From assembly GCF_017591425.1 (NCBI RefSeq), contig NW_024465751.1, positions 6,696,001-6,760,000 on the forward strand: a stretch of 64,000 bases of DNA, given 5' to 3'. The position numbers and the translations under genes were made by a program. Source of the DNA: Ochotona curzoniae (taxonomy: Eukaryota > Chordata > Mammalia > Lagomorpha > Ochotonidae). Shown one piece after another: positions 22,352-35,502 of this stretch. Every line of letters begins with the position of its first letter. Within the stretch, counting starts at the first letter, position 1. The notes under the pieces were generated by a model, which saw only the letters and a list, made by a program, of their open reading frames with translations, made no database searches and was not told where the DNA came from.

Positions 22352-25300
22352 TAGAAGAAAGAACTTACATGTCAGACACTACATATTTATATTAAGCAGC
22401 CCAGTGCAGAAGACAAAATAATTAGCTCAATTTAAATGGCAAAAACTGAAATATATGGAAGTCACACAGATCCTCCACGATTCATAGTCATAAATGATAT
22501 ATGCAATTCCTGGACATATTTCCATAGTCATTTGCTCATTAGTCATTAAAAATAATTTCAGAATCGAACATGTCACAAACACTTGCCTTTCAAGTGTTGC
22601 TGGTTTAAATGTGCAAATCCCCTGAAGTAGGAGTTGACACGTTATCAATTTTAACAGAATACTTGTGATGCGGCCCTTGTAGGCAGCACAATTGACTGTC
22701 TAAAACAGTTATTACAGTTGAAATATGATTCAACTAAATCGTACCACTGTGCCAAAGAGCTTTCTTGTGATGTGTGCTGTCATTCCCAGCAGTCAGTACG
22801 CAGGTAAGCTGTTATCAAAAACACAGACATACAATCCAGCTAGCATCACTCCCTCACTTTGTATCCAAGAAAACGGAGATACAACATAATCAGATAACAC
22901 CTTATAGATGCACCTCACGTCTTTGGAAACATTGATGCTTGCCTTTAGATCCAATGAATTCACCAAGTTCCTGGATTTTAAAAAAAAATCATGATAATAA
23001 CTAATAGTGATCTCTCAGGGTAATTAATTGCACATTTTGTTATTGTTTAGTAAAGCTACCACAACTTGTGTTTATTTGAGGTTGATACTTATAAGTAAAG
23101 ACACACTAGCTCTACCTCAATCTTCCCAGGGGGTGGTGCCTGGGAATGAAAGTCTAAACTGTCACCATGACTCTTTTGGTTCAAATATTTTTTGTTATTC
23201 CAGATCAGGTGCCTATAGTTTTGAAAATGTCACAGTGCCACACTTTAATTGTAAACTACCTTTGTTAGATTCAGAGCCCATGACAAAACAAAGGTTGATT
23301 TTTACACTCAGCCTCCCCACATACCCAGTACAGCTAGAAGCTATTCAATGGATTTTTATTGTGTGAGTGAAAAGAAGGGAAGTTCATATTATAAAACATA
23401 TTTTGCATCACAGGCTACAACTATTATCTTTTCTCCTCTTGCATTGTTTTTAAGAGTATTTTTTTTTGTACTGACATCGTGGGACTTGTCTCCATCCGTG
23501 CATATCCAAATATGTCTTCTGGCAGCACACTTATTTCTTCATGGAATATACTTTTTTTCATTTTCTTTTAAAGTGTACCCTGTCACCACTAAATCCCAAT
23601 GTAACACATATCACATTTTAGAAATGTGCATTTATTGCTTAAAAATTACACTATCACCAGACGATTAACCATAATAATCCCTAAGGATATGTTTAATCTG
23701 AATATTCTGATTCTGGAACTTTGCAAAAACATCTTTATTAACAAGTTAGCGAAGCAAAAGTAGACATAAACTGTCTATAGGTTTGTGCAACCGTTAGTGT
23801 GGATATACACAGAAAATTTATGTATGTGTATATGTGTGTGTATATTACTCATCTATACCATTCCTTGTAATGTCAGATCTGAAAACCAATGAATGTTTCT
23901 TATGCTGACTGATTCTAAGATGGCATGTGAAGCACCCCTATATTATCAAGAACAGTCTAAACAATGATATACTGTGGTTTATTTTGCATTTTCTTTTCTC
24001 TATTCCAAAGATTATAGAACAGGTAACCCATCAAACGTATCTCAAGCTTTGCTATGGAGATGCCAAAATAAATTCCTAAACCAAAGGACATTCTTTAGAG
24101 AATGCCTTATGTGAAACCAATTTCCTATAGAAAATTTCAGGATGACATGAGAACAATCTAGCTCATTATCTAAAGTCTTTTTTCTGTGTAAAAATGTCAG
24201 AAAACACTAAGTATTTGTGGAGAACTTCTAGAAGGAGTCAGGAAACCAAGAAAATTAAGTTACTGCTACAGCATAACATGCTGAATTATTTACAAGTGGG
24301 ACTTGTGAGGTCAGTTAAACCAATTCTTCACCATTTGTTCAATTTAGCCTTGTATAAATCTTCATACACAGCAAATCCCCAATTTATTATAAAGTCATAT
24401 ACGAACAGTAATGAGGATAAAATGCCAAACATTACACTGGGAGCAGTCGCAAAATTTACAAGTCCTGTCCCCAAGGGGTCTTAATTTTCCTTCACTGTAC
24501 CTTTTCCCAACAGCCACCATTTGGTCTGCTTTTCATGCACAAGTTATGAAGGGATGCATTAGCCCATTACACAGCGAGCCAGTCACGCAACATCTTTGCT
24601 TTCTAATTTTGAAGCCCAGAATTCTAGCAGACACCTTTCATTAGGTATGCTGGTGAGGACTAGACGGAGGCACAAATAATAGCAGTAATAAGAGCTATAA
24701 CAACAAGCGTCTCATATTGCCTTTTGCAAGAGAATAGCTATGCGAGATACTTTACATGCATTATTAAACCCGACAATATCCTTTGAACATGTTATCAATA
24801 TCAATTTTCAGATGCACGAGCTGAGATTCGGAGGTGCTGAGAAGCTTGCCAAGGTCATGTAACCTATGTTATAAAGCCAGGTGCTAGCGTTTCAGATTTT
24901 TCTTTTTTCTGATGAATGCTAATTCTGATCCCATTCCTTCCTTCTTTACTTTACCGTCTTGAGCATTGATCATCGGTCCATTTTATTTCTCTTGCCACCA
25001 TTACTGAGAGCACCGATTTCAGCAATACCACTATCTACATTCCCCATTCTGAGTACCCTTAATTAACAAAGATCCTTTTATAAGAATATTTCTGACCTCT
25101 GCCCTTGAGATCAATACCTTCTTGTCAACCAACTTTAGTAAATTCGATTCAGAGAACCCTAAGGAAGGAAGGAAGAATTACAAGGAAACATGTAGCTAAA
25201 AAAAGGATGAGCCCCCACCTCACTCCCTTTACAAGCAAACGGGAGTGAAAGAGATGTAAAAATTGATGGAGAACTCAATCCTAAACATCCAGTCTTGAAC

Positions 25301-26230
25301 ACTGAGGTTGAACATTTAAGTGTATCATTTCAATTGCTGGAAATTACTGGAGAGTTCTTGCCAAATTTGTGTGTTGGTAAGGAGGCACAGGGCTGGCTGG
25401 GGTGTCTTCGGTTTCTGGTAAGAAGAAAGTAGATGACTTTAGCTGGTGTCAAATACTTTTCACAATAATTCGAGGACAATAGTTGCAGGCAGAGCAGTAC
25501 AGGAGCCTACAGGAAATTCAACTTAGATCACCCTAATGGATGGGGGCAGGAATCCAATTAGCTGAACAATTACTGTTGCTTCCAAGGCTTGCAATAGCAG
25601 GACACTGGAATTAGAAGTCAGAGCCAGGTTTTGGAACTCAAATAGTGTGATGTGGAGTGTGAGCATCTTACTTGCTAGGTTTAACAACCATCTTAAAATA
25701 TGAATTTTTTTTAAAAAAGTAAACATACCAACAATTAAATTTCCAAGGTTCAGATCCTGGTTTCTCTACCTGCTGGCCAGATAGCGTTTGGAAAAATCAC
25801 ATGGTCTCCCAATGTTTCAGATTTCCCATCTCTATAAATGCTGAGAAACCACATAGTCACAAACCAAGGAGTTGGAATACAATTTCCTCAAAATTAATCA
25901 AGCTAAAACATGACATGGATCTTCATGGACGTTTTCTTGCGTCTTTAGACTTCCGATGAGCCTCTGTATACATGAGCCACATTTAAAAAGTTAGTTTTTA
26001 AGAAGAGAAACTTCTGCACTTTTGTCTCAGAAAATCTCAATGTGTATTGCAAATGGATATTAATATCAAGATATCTTTTTCACCAGTTTTCAAAAGTTCT
26101 GTTGAGTACCAGAGCATTTCAAAGGCCATTTGGGAGTTTTAGGAAGGGGGACATGGAGCATAAAGCCTGTACATGGCAGTCATGTGATAAGGTTCTGACA
26201 CTTCATCTCTTTGTTAAAGAAACATCTCAG
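22352..26230. other. Mostly unique sequence with MIR remnants
   Basis: No supported gene in 3.9 kb. Probable MIRs: about 24690-24900 (minus; 'ttgccaaggtcatgtaacct') and 25740-25870 (plus; 'ggttcagatcctggtttctc'). The rest is AT-rich unique DNA with frames of up to 112 codons lacking features. Confidence 0.45.
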
Positions 26231-26550
26231 GCCTGGCGCAGTAGCCTAGCAGCTAAAGTCTGTGACTTCTGCACACTGGGATCCCATATAGTTGTTGGTT
26301 AGTGTCCTGGTAGCCCTGTTTCCCATCCAGCTCCTTGTTTGTGGCCTGAGATGCCAATCAAGGATTTCGCAAAGCCTTGGGACTCTTCACCCAAGTAGAG
26401 ACCAGGAATAATCTCCTGGTTCCTGGCTTCAGACGGATCTGCTCAGCTCCAGAGGTTGAGACCCCCTGGGCAATGATTCAGTGACACTATATCTTCCTCT
26501 CTGTATATCTGCCTTTCCAGCAAAAATAAATAAATCTTAAAAAAAAATCT
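26231..26550 (+). mobile_element. CSINE, full-length
   Basis: Starts 'ggcctggcgcagtagcctag', continues 'actgggatcccatatagttg' and 'ctggttcctggcttcagacg', and ends 'tgtatatctgcctttccagc' with 'aataaataaatctt' and an A-run. The tail is of the younger, pika-like form, but the boxes have diverged, so it is middle-aged. Confidence 0.9.
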
Positions 26551-27269
26551 CCTTTACTGTTATTTATATATCTTGAAACTGGGAATTCATTTCATATATT
26601 GAAATTGTGAATAAAATTTGCTTTTGAATTTTTTTTTTAAAAGTGATACAGGAAATTGAGAAGGATTGGTGGTTCACACCCCAAGTAAATTAAATAGCTT
26701 GCCCAAGACCTCTCAAAAGGGTTAGAACAGGGTGCAAAGTAGGACTTGCTGCCCCCTTTAGCTTCCATTTGTAGGGCTCTATTCAAGAACTGGAAGTGTA
26801 GGCATTCACATGGCTCAATACTCCCACCCAGGTTTTGAGTGTGAGTTAGCACTGCTGTATGCCTTTTCTAATTAGCCTTGGCCTATCAGGGTCTAGTAAG
26901 GCTGATCAGAGGCCCATAAGGTAACAGATGGGTGCCGAGGAAATGATTGGCTTGGCAATGTTTGGCTCCCTAGCTGGAATCGGATGATATTTGGTTGATA
27001 TCAGACTTAGAGGAACAGAAAAGGAAGAAAATAGTGAATATTTGGCAACACTCCCCCAGTCTTTTCAATTTCCTCAGTTGACTCATTTAGAGAACAAAAC
27101 ACAGAAGCAAAACACAGAATACTTGTGCCTATAAAAATACAGTGGACATTAAGCAGCTGGGAAGGCAGTGATTAAATATGAGACATTTGGAATCAGCTTC
27201 AGGACTAACACTTTTGTTATTCTGAAATATTTCTCAAAACCAGTCTGTCCATACAGATTTTATTTGCAT
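26551..27269. other. Unique non-coding sequence
   Basis: No gene or clear repeat. AT-rich, with a T-run at 26630. Confidence 0.4.
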
Positions 27270-27545
27270 GTTTAATGTTTAGTTTAAAGAGATGCAAAGC
27301 AGGAGAGAGAAAGGGAAACACAGATACTCTATTTGAAGGCTCATTTTTCCAAAGTGCATGATAGATGAGGCTATGGCAGCTCAAACCCAGGAACCTGGAA
27401 CTCAGTCCAAGTCTCCCATGTGCGTGGCAGAAACCCAAGCATTGAAGTCCTACCTGTTGCCTCCTAAGATGCTCATTAGCAGGATGCTTAATGGAATCAG
27501 GAATTAAACCCAAGCATGTTGGTATGAGATGTCTAGTCCTGCAAT
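27270..27545 (-). mobile_element. Old CSINE, rabbit-like type
   Basis: Minus-strand copy with a purine-rich tail at left ('agcaggagagagaaagggaa'), then 'caagtctcccatgtgcgtgg', 'aagcattgaagtcctacctg' and 'gctcattagcaggatgctta'. The tRNA-like head is degraded near 27520-27545. Confidence 0.7.
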
Positions 27546-27574
27546 CTAGATTTTAAAATGTTACCTACAGAATT

Positions 27575-29095
27575 CTTTAATAACGTTGGACTGAAAACAG
27601 AATGATCATTTTTCAAAACATTAAACACAGTGACATTACGTTCCAGCAATTCCATTTCTGAGAACAAAATCAGAAGAACTGATTTCATTCTTTTTCGGAC
27701 AGCTGAGTAGTATTCCACAGAGGAGAGGTAGCAGAGTTTCCTTATCTGTTGATGGGGATCTGGGTTATTTCCAAGCTTCACTATCATGAATTGTGCTGCT
27801 GTAAATACAGAGTTGCAAGTTGCTCTTTTGTATGTTGATTTCATCTTTTTGGATATGTTCCCAAGACTGAGATAGCTGGATCGTACGGTAGATCAATTTT
27901 CAGTTGTCTGAGCACTCTCCATGCGGACTTCCATAATTTACACTTCTACCAACTGGGAAGTACAGTACCATTTTCCCACATTCCCTCCAGCAGCTGATGT
28001 TTGCTGAGTTTATGGTATGTAGGCCATTCTCACTGGAGTTGGGTGGAACCTCAATGTGGCTTGTTAATCTGCATTTCTTTGATGGCTAAGGAGCCTGAGC
28101 ATTTTTTCATGGGTTTGTTAGTCAATTGAATTTCTTCCTTTGCGAAAGTGACTGCTTAAGTACTTCAACTATTTCTTAACAGGGTGTCTTGTTTTTCTGT
28201 CATTGAGTTTCTGAGAAGTGTTTTGTAGATCTTGGATTTAGTCCCTTATCTCTACTATAGTATACAAAGATTTTCTCCCATTCTGTTGGTTACCTGTTCA
28301 TTTTGTTGGCTAAAGTTTCCTGTGCTGTACAGAAATCCCTTAGCCTAGCACAGTCTTTGTTTATTTGTGCTTTGACTATTTATGCTCTTGCTAAGTTTTT
28401 TAAGCTTTTGCTTACTCCTATGTCTTGTAGAATGTTCCCTATGTTTTTCTCTAATAATTTGATGATGCTGGATGCAGATTTATGTCCTTGATCCACCCAG
28501 AGTTGATTTTCATGTAATACAGGGCAACAGTAATCAAAACAAAACCAAAGCATTAATGGTAGGATCTTGAATATATATACACACTAACACTCATTGTAAT
28601 ATTATTTGCAACAATCAAAAGGCAGAAGCAACTCAGAAAAGCATATTAACAAAACATGACATATGCACATATGTGAAGGTGCGTGTGTCTACACACAGTG
28701 GGATATTATTCAACCGTAAAGAGGAAGGAAATTCCGACATATGTCTCAGTGTGTATGAACCCTGAGTACCTAATACTTAGTGAAGTAAGCAAGAAATGAG
28801 CAAGTGTCCAAAAGAAAAACACTGTAATTACACCGATGTATGTAGAATAGTCACATTCACGGAGTCACAAAACAGAATGGTGGTTTCCAGGGCCTGAGCA
28901 GGAGAATGGAGAGTCAGTGATGACTGAGCATAGTTTTAGTTTTGCAAGATGAAAATTTTCTAGAGACAAGTGTGAGTGATGGTTTCACAGCAGTGGGAAT
29001 GTACTTCATGCAACCAAACTCTTATGTTTCAAAAAAAGTTTTTAAAAAGTGGTAAATTTTACATTATATCTATATTTTGCCATAATAAAAGTAAG
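27575..29095 (+). mobile_element. Old LINE-1 3' end, interrupted by a younger L1
   Basis: Left part, 27575-27680: 'aaaacattaaacacagtgac' and 'ccagcaattccatttctgag'. Right part, about 28550-29095: 'caaaaggcagaagcaactca', 'gggatattattcaaccgtaa', 'acagaatggtggtttccagg' and the 3' end 'tttgccataataaaagtaag'. Joined, these are consecutive pieces of an L1 ORF2 end and 3'UTR on the plus strand. The intervening 0.87 kb is a separate L1 in the opposite orientation. Confidence 0.8.
27681..28550 (-). mobile_element. Younger LINE-1 ORF2 C-terminal fragment nested in an older L1
   Basis: Minus-strand reading gives the L1 ORF2 end: from 28523 'gaaaatcaactctgggtgga', then 'ccaacagaatgggagaaaat', 'gccatcaaagaaatgcagat' and 'caacagataaggaaactctg'. 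Stops and frameshifts are frequent. At the right, 28525-28550 carries 'caacagtaatcaaaacaaaa', which matches upstream ORF2 in the opposite orientation. This suggests a short 5' inversion of the twin-priming type. Confidence 0.75.
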
Positions 29096-29904
29096 GATTA
29101 ACTCTAATGCTTTCAGCTGTATCCATGTATATGGTATTTAACAAAGAAGAAAAGTTCCAAGTGCTACACCCATCTGTGTTTTGGCCCTTAGTTTCATTCT
29201 GGCATCTGCCAGTTAGTTCTCTATTATTGAAAGCATGGTAAACAGGATGCCTATTGTGGGTGGATTTCTGGAGAAGGACCCTGCACTTAATTTTTTTAGG
29301 AAAATTCTCATAACTATGATTTATTATTAGCATCTTAATTATGTGAGCTATTTTACACGGATTTTCTGTAGCTGCCACCTGGAGGGAAGAAGTGGCTCAG
29401 ACCTCAGGAATGATCACCGGTAAGTTCACCGGAGACACGGCTCCATCCTGACCCACTGTACGCAATAGCTTTCACAACACATTGTTTCAGAGACATCCTT
29501 ATCTTTTTATGGAGGGGACAGAACAGACACAAGGGCCCCTTCCTACCAAGGTTAAGGACAGGGTAAACATGAACTCAGCATATGTAAAGTGTTTGGCTAG
29601 GGCCTGGCACGCAGCAGTCAATCAAGGAATGTTACAGAACTGCTGCTGGAATGGCTGCATTCTAGGTAATTTTACATACACAGCCATTGGACAACTCTTA
29701 CATACTAGGGGCTGGGCAATTCACAGATGATGGAGCAATGGCTAAAGCAAAGTCTCATATTCATGGTGCCTGTATGCCGACGGGGGGCAGAAGATAACCA
29801 CATAACAGTGGAGACGAGGTATACAAAGGAAAATCGAGAAACAAGGTAGGAATAAAGAACACTAAGGCGGGAAATGGTGCTTTCAGAACCTAGAGAAGTG
29901 CGCA
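29096..29904. other. Unique non-coding sequence
   Basis: No supported gene. A short stretch at about 29590-29620 ('gggcctggcacgcagcagtc') hints at an L2/MIR remnant. Confidence 0.35.
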
Positions 29905-30200
29905 AAGAGTTCATTTTTATTCATTTATTTACTTAAAATGAGTAAATTTCATGTAATTCACAGTACAGATCTAGAAACACAGACACACCTCCCACCCCAC
30001 CCTTCTTGTCCACCTTCCCCATCCTCATCCTCCTTCCTTATTTCCCCATTTTCCACCTCTAATTTGTACAATGGCATATTTTTATTTTGCCTCACACTCA
30101 CAGGGTTAACACTCTAATAGGTAAAGATATCAACATACAGCAATAGAAAACACAAACAAACAAACACGCACATTCCAGTACTCCTCAGGAGCGTAAACAA
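29905..30200 (-). mobile_element. Possible LINE-1 3'UTR fragment
   Basis: A pyrimidine-rich core (29985-30060, complement polypurine) next to 'taaatttcatgtaattcaca' and an A-rich end resembles the antisense of a lagomorph L1 3'UTR. Coding sequence is absent, so the call rests on composition and recall. Confidence 0.35.
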
Positions 30201-30264
30201 AAGCTGTCAGCAATATTCAAACCCCAGGATGCTGATCTCATTCCCAGAGCTTACAGAGAACATT

Positions 30265-30568
30265 AATGTTGCGATCGTATACCAGAGCATCCTCCGTCTG
30301 CAGTGACAGCATCTCATGGTTGGAGTCCTACCCGCTCCATTTCCAATCCAAGTCCCTGTTTATGACCTAGGTGGCAGCAAAGAATAGTCCACGTTCCTGA
30401 GATCTTGCCTCCACATGAGCCACCCAGAAAGAAGTTCCTGGCTCCTGGCTTCAGATCAGTTAAGCTTTTGAAGCTATTCGGGAATAGAGGATCTCCCTTG
30501 ATCCTTCTCTCCTGCTCTCTGTAACTCTGACTTCCAAGTAAAACATCAATACATTTTTAAATAAAGAA
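30265..30568 (+). mobile_element. Old CSINE, rabbit-like type
   Basis: Plus-strand copy: 'gcagtgacagcatctcatgg', 'gaagttcctggctcctggct', 'ctctctgtaactctgacttc' and an A-rich 'taaataaagaaaaaa' end. The head is decayed. Confidence 0.75.
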
Positions 30569-30849
30569 AAAATACAGAGTACAAAAAAAATGGTAAACAA
30601 TTTCTAACTCATATAAACTTTGAAAATAAACCTGAAAGACAAATTGTAAGTTTTGCAAGTGGACAGAGGTTGATTTGGGCAATGAGAACAGCAGCTCCCA
30701 CCCTCAGGTGGGACATGCTTATATTTAGAATGTTCTGAAAGCTATATAAAAGTCAATATGGCTATAACAGAATACAAGGACAAAGAAGCGTGTGTGTGTA
30801 TGTGTGTACATGTGAATATCTTAGGAGAAATGCAAAGACCGCATATAGT

Positions 30850-31000
30850 GGGCGTCAAACTTTTTTTGCCAAGGTTCAAATAATAAATGTTCTATATTTC
30901 TCAGCCATATGGTCTCTGTTGCAACCACTCAACTCTACTGTAAGAAGATGGAAGCAGATATAGACAGAATGTAAACAAATGGGCCATTAAACAAAGCAGG
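30850..31000 (+). mobile_element. Old hAT-type DNA transposon fragment (copy 1)
   Basis: 'gggcgtcaaactttttttgc' followed by 'ccatatggtctctgttgcaa' and 'ccactcaactctactgtaag' then 'gtaaacaaatgggcc' matches a widespread non-autonomous mammalian element I recall as hAT-Charlie-like. A second copy in the opposite orientation lies at 42.7 kb. Confidence 0.6.
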
Positions 31001-31496
31001 CACAGCTTTAAAGACTGTGGCAAAGACTTTAGCCTTGACTCTGAGTAAGACAGGAAGCTGCTGGAAGTTTCACCGTGGAAGTCAGAAGAATCACAATGAA
31101 ACTGACAGTGAGACAATCTAGAAGCATTCAGTTGCTAGTGTTTCACATTACAGAGAGAGGAAGGACGGAAGGACGTGTCTTAAACACAGAGGTGATATAA
31201 GCTGGTAAGGGGCTGGAGTTGGGTATGAAAGAGGGGTTGGAGGGCGAGTGTCGGCTATGTCATTGGATAAGGCTACAGTGAAGGAGCCACTGGCTTGAGA
31301 TGTGAAAGGTTGGGTGTGTAAGAACTTTGGGGGGAAATTAGTTCACATTTCTCATGTTAGATTTTGGATGCCAGTAAGCATCTAAATGGAGAGGTCAAGA
31401 CAACCGATCAGCTTGGATTAAAAGCTTAAAACTAGATATAGTATTGTGGAAATCACTGGCAAGAAAATAAGAGTGAATGAAAAGGATGAAAGTCTG
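31001..31496. other. Unique non-coding sequence
   Basis: No gene or clear repeat. Purine-rich segments at 31150-31260. Confidence 0.35.
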
Positions 31497-31785
31497 AGGT
31501 TGTGAGGTGGCATGTTAACCCACTGCTTGTGTTGCCACAGCCCATATGGGTGTGTGCTGATTCTAGTCCCAGCTACCCTGCTTCCTCTAATGAATCTGGG
31601 AAGGCTGTAGAATATGGTCCAAGTACTTGGATGCCTGCCACCTTTGTGGGAAAATAGGATGGAACTCCTAACTCCTCAAGTTGGATCGAGCTTTTAGTCC
31701 TAGCAGCTGAGGACACTTGGGAAGTGAACCAGTACATGCAAGGTTCCCACACTGTCACTCTGCCTTTTAAATTATATATTTTATA
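31497..31785 (+). mobile_element. Old CSINE, rabbit-like type
   Basis: Head 'tgaggtggcatgttaaccca', 'cagcccatatgggtgtgtgc', middle 'gtccaagtacttggatgcct', end 'gaagtgaaccagtacatgca' and tail 'cactctgccttttaaattat'. The tail has grown into the adjoining AT microsatellite. Confidence 0.75.
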
Positions 31786-31854
31786 TATACACATCTATAT
31801 CTCATTCATATATACATATATACACAAACATATATATATGTCATTCATATATAC

Positions 31855-31887
<33 letters not shown>

Positions 31888-31888
31888 A
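31765..31888. repeat. Compound AT-rich microsatellite
   Basis: Interrupted (TA)n/(CATA)n array containing two related blocks starting 'cattcatatatacatatat', then a pure (TA) run and (GA)7 at the right edge. It apparently expanded from the CSINE tail. Confidence 0.9.
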
Positions 31889-32139
31889 GGCACTGGAACT
31901 GAATGGAATTACAACAAAGAAAGGGTTTGTTATTATGTGTAAGATGAGCCCTTAAGAGCAAGATATACTATGACTGAGCTTAAGACTGTGGAAGCAACCT
32001 AATCAAACAGTAAATCCTACCATAGCAAATACTACCCAGGAGATCTTAAGCAACTTAGCTTATCTCCAAAGATGTCAATATACTCTATTAAGTTGTTAGG
32101 AAGCCTGCAACTGCAATAGCACCAAGCTCTCGGAAAAAC
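31889..32139. other. Unique non-coding sequence
   Basis: No gene or recognised repeat. Confidence 0.35.
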
Positions 32140-32460
32140 CTCACCAGGTCACTCTTCTGCTTATAATCTGTGATGACTTCTTATCTCTGAATGATGCCCA
32201 CAGTCCTTGGCATGCCTTGTCCGGGCCCTTCTGACCTTGCCATCCTGCTCTGCCTGATCCACTCTGCCTCAAGGTTGCAGCCTCCTGATCTCTATCTGCT
32301 CCACCCACCTTGGCTCCTAAGTATTTTCTCCCTCTTCTAACTCAGACATGTCTTTAAAATCTTATCTTCAATACCACTTGTTGGACAGGCCTCCCAGATA
32401 CTCCCATTTGCATTAGCACTCCCTTAGCATACGTCACAATGCCTGATAGTAAGACCTCAG
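32140..32460 (+). mobile_element. LINE-2 3' fragment
   Basis: Plus-strand order of blocks matches the L2 3' region: 'aggtcactcttctgcttata', 'tgatgacttcttatctctga', 'ccgggcccttctgaccttgc' and 'ggacaggcctcccagatact'. It is diverged, as expected for a family inactive since early mammals. Confidence 0.6.
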
Positions 32461-35158
32461 TGACCTTATCTGTATAATGAGCAAGACTGTGAAGAGCCAG
32501 ACAGTCTTGTTCACATCTGGAGTAACTGATCATCTGAGAGATCAAGGAAGAGCTTTGTGTCTGTTTCAGAGCAGGGCAAAGGTGTGCGATAAGGCTTGGC
32601 TATTACTAGACTAATTTTCAACCTAAGATTGTGTGATCCTTTGTTTAATGTCTTTCTGTTACTCTTCTAAGTGGGAGTTCTCTGATGACTGGACTGTTTC
32701 TCTTGTTCTTTCCATTCTCAACATTTACCATGTCTGACACTTGATGATCCTGAAATAAATAATCACAGACTCCACATTCTTATCTTGATCACCCTCAGTA
32801 TTAGGATCTAGCTTGGTCTGCTCACCATCTCTGTATAGGGAGGCAATCAGCCCTTCTGACAGATGAGCAAATCATGTCTGAAAGAGGTTAACTGTCCCAG
32901 CATGAGTCAAGAGCATTCTTACACAGAGCTGGAACCTGTGACTGTAGTAGCTCTTGGTCATGACTTTGGAGTCCATGTGGGCCAGGAGTAAGGGACAGGG
33001 GAGAGGGTATGACTCCTGGTCGACCACATACTTGCTGTAATATGAGGAAGCCAAGCAAAGCCTCTCTCCAGATACAGGCCAACCCTATGAATCCTGATCC
33101 ATGATTTGTTTCTTGCATTTGCACTGCTGCATCTTGATATATGTAAATCAATTTAACTCAGGATGTGGTCCAAGTGGGGCTGGCAAATTCATCCTCACTT
33201 GCTTAAAATAATTCAGGATTCCCATCAAATCCAACTTTTCATGCAATTCTGACATAAGCTCTCTAATGGATCTCCTGGTCTAGCCTCTATCCAGTTAGTC
33301 AGTAGCAATGCAGGTAGACGGATGTAGCCTGAGATCATTTTGGAGGCAGACACACAGATTAGAACACACACTCCCACCTGCTAATCTCAGTACCACTGGC
33401 CCATTTATCTCATTTCCTAGGCTTTTCTTGCTCTATAAAAGAAATGCTATTCTACAGTTATAGTTCAATGAATGGATTAAGTGGAATAATTAACACACAT
33501 GACCTAGAATTAATTGTGGTAGTTCTAATACTATTATAATTTTTTGATATTAGCACAAGCAAGAGGATTTTTATCACACATGAGCAAAACCTGTGTCCTC
33601 AAGAAAGTTCTAGAGAAAAGGGTAACTTTACAAACTAGAAAGCACAAAGAAAGGGAACGAAGTGTGAATCTGAATAATCTTACATCTTAAGAAAATTAGT
33701 TCTAACAATGAAATAAACTCTGCCAGCAGAATGGCATCTGAAAGAAAAACCAGGCCTAGGTTAGACTTCCACAATCTGAAGTAGTTCACATCCTGCTTAG
33801 GGTGTATGTTGACCAATTCACATCAGTCCCATTATCCTAAAACCTCTCAATGTAAAGCCTAAAGAAACTCTTCATTTTATTCTGTGTTAGTCTCAGGTTA
33901 ACTGAGACAGGTTAACTGAGGCTGGGATCATCCACCCACCACCCAGTGATGTCCCAGGCAAGCTGACAGCATCCCACTCTGAGCCTCCGCCACATGCATA
34001 CCTAGGGCCATGCAAAGTAAAACGGCACTTATTTGCATTACTACTGGCAGTTGAGATAGAAAAGCTTTTCTTTTTTCTGTCTGCTTTCAACAGAGAGGCA
34101 AAAAAAAATCAGTTTTTAGGGTATTTGATTTTGTGTACCATAGGATGTAGTTTCTGCATATGTTATTGATTCAATTTTCAGAAGTTAGTTTAAGTAACTT
34201 ATCTTTTCAGAGGTAAAGAAACTGGGGGTCAAAGTTAAGTGCCTTGTTCAAGGGCACAAAGCTCACACGTAATGAGGTCCTGCTCTAATTCTTTCACACC
34301 CCACAGTATTGATGGATAGACTTCATTTATGCAAAACCTCATAGCCTCAATTCAGGGCCCAAGAACAAAAGGTATTATTATATCCCAGTAATTACACATT
34401 GCTATAACATCACCTATAAAATGCAATTATAAAGATGGAGGAGGTGGGGGATCGCCTTGCCTTCCTTGTCCCTCTTCTTGGCACCTTTATCGAGCAAGAT
34501 CCTTTGGGCTAAATGATTCTGTACACAGTGCCACACTGAAGCAGGTGTTAACAAATGACTGCCCTCAGCAACCTTCAGAGCAAGAGGAGGTCTTCTGTCC
34601 TCTGGGGATAAATAAGAAACATGTGTGCTACAGTGTTTAATTGCTGCTTCAAAATAAAAAAGAAAACCAGTTCTATTTCTTCCCCTTTTTGTATCCGAGT
34701 GTGGGAAGGCAACAGGACCAAGAGGCACCACACACTGTCTGAGCTCTTCTGTCACTCCATTTTTATAACCACAGGAGAGCTAGTACCTTCCTTCTCAGAG
34801 TTGCATTTTAATCAAATATCTATTTCATAAAGTTGGTACAAAGGCAGACTAAGAATAGGAATCTAAAAGGACTGCTTTTTAACTGTTTATCTTGCCTCAC
34901 ACAGTGATAGACACTGAGTGAATCTAAGAAAACTAAGACAGGGATCTGACAAGGACCTGTGCACCACTGTATCACCACGGCACCAGGGGCTCCTCTCCAA
35001 CCCAGAAGATTGCCTTGATCTTAGACAAGGCATAACCCCCATGGCCCTCAGCTGCCCCCTTTATGAAACGGCACTAATGATGCTTCCTCTGTTTCCCCTT
35101 GTGCTTTGGGCTTACCAGGATGTCCACTTAAGGTGTATTTGGTTTTTTTGCTTGTTTG
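32461..35158. other. Mostly unique sequence with MIR remnants
   Basis: No supported gene. About 34160-34300 resembles a minus-strand MIR ('aaagaaactgggggtcaaag', 'agtgccttgttcaagggcac'); about 34930-35110 may be another, plus strand. Frames of up to 113 codons at 34414-34755 lack domains. Confidence 0.4.
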
Positions 35159-35190
35159 GTTTGTTGTTGTTGTTGTTGTTGTTGTTGTTT
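35159..35190. repeat. (GTT)10 microsatellite
   Basis: Uninterrupted trinucleotide array, preceded by degenerate T/G-rich sequence. Confidence 0.95.
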
Positions 35191-35502
35191 TTACTTCTAA
35201 TGACACGAGGATATCCTCTTATCTAAGTCCTGTAGCAGATGTTTATAATATCTGACTCATCATCAAAATTAGTCAAAAAAATTTTTTTACCGATTCTATG
35301 AATATGTGCACGTTGTCTTTGTTCAGGCCCAAGGGGACAGCAACATCCTGGAGTGGTTTGTGCCCCACATTATGCCTGTAATTCAGATAAGTACCACTAG
35401 GTGAAGCATCACATCATGTAAAGTTCATTCAAAAGACAGTTGGTTAAGTTCTTGGTTATTAATTCACTTTGAAATAAATAATAAAACTATAATAAATAGT
35501 AA

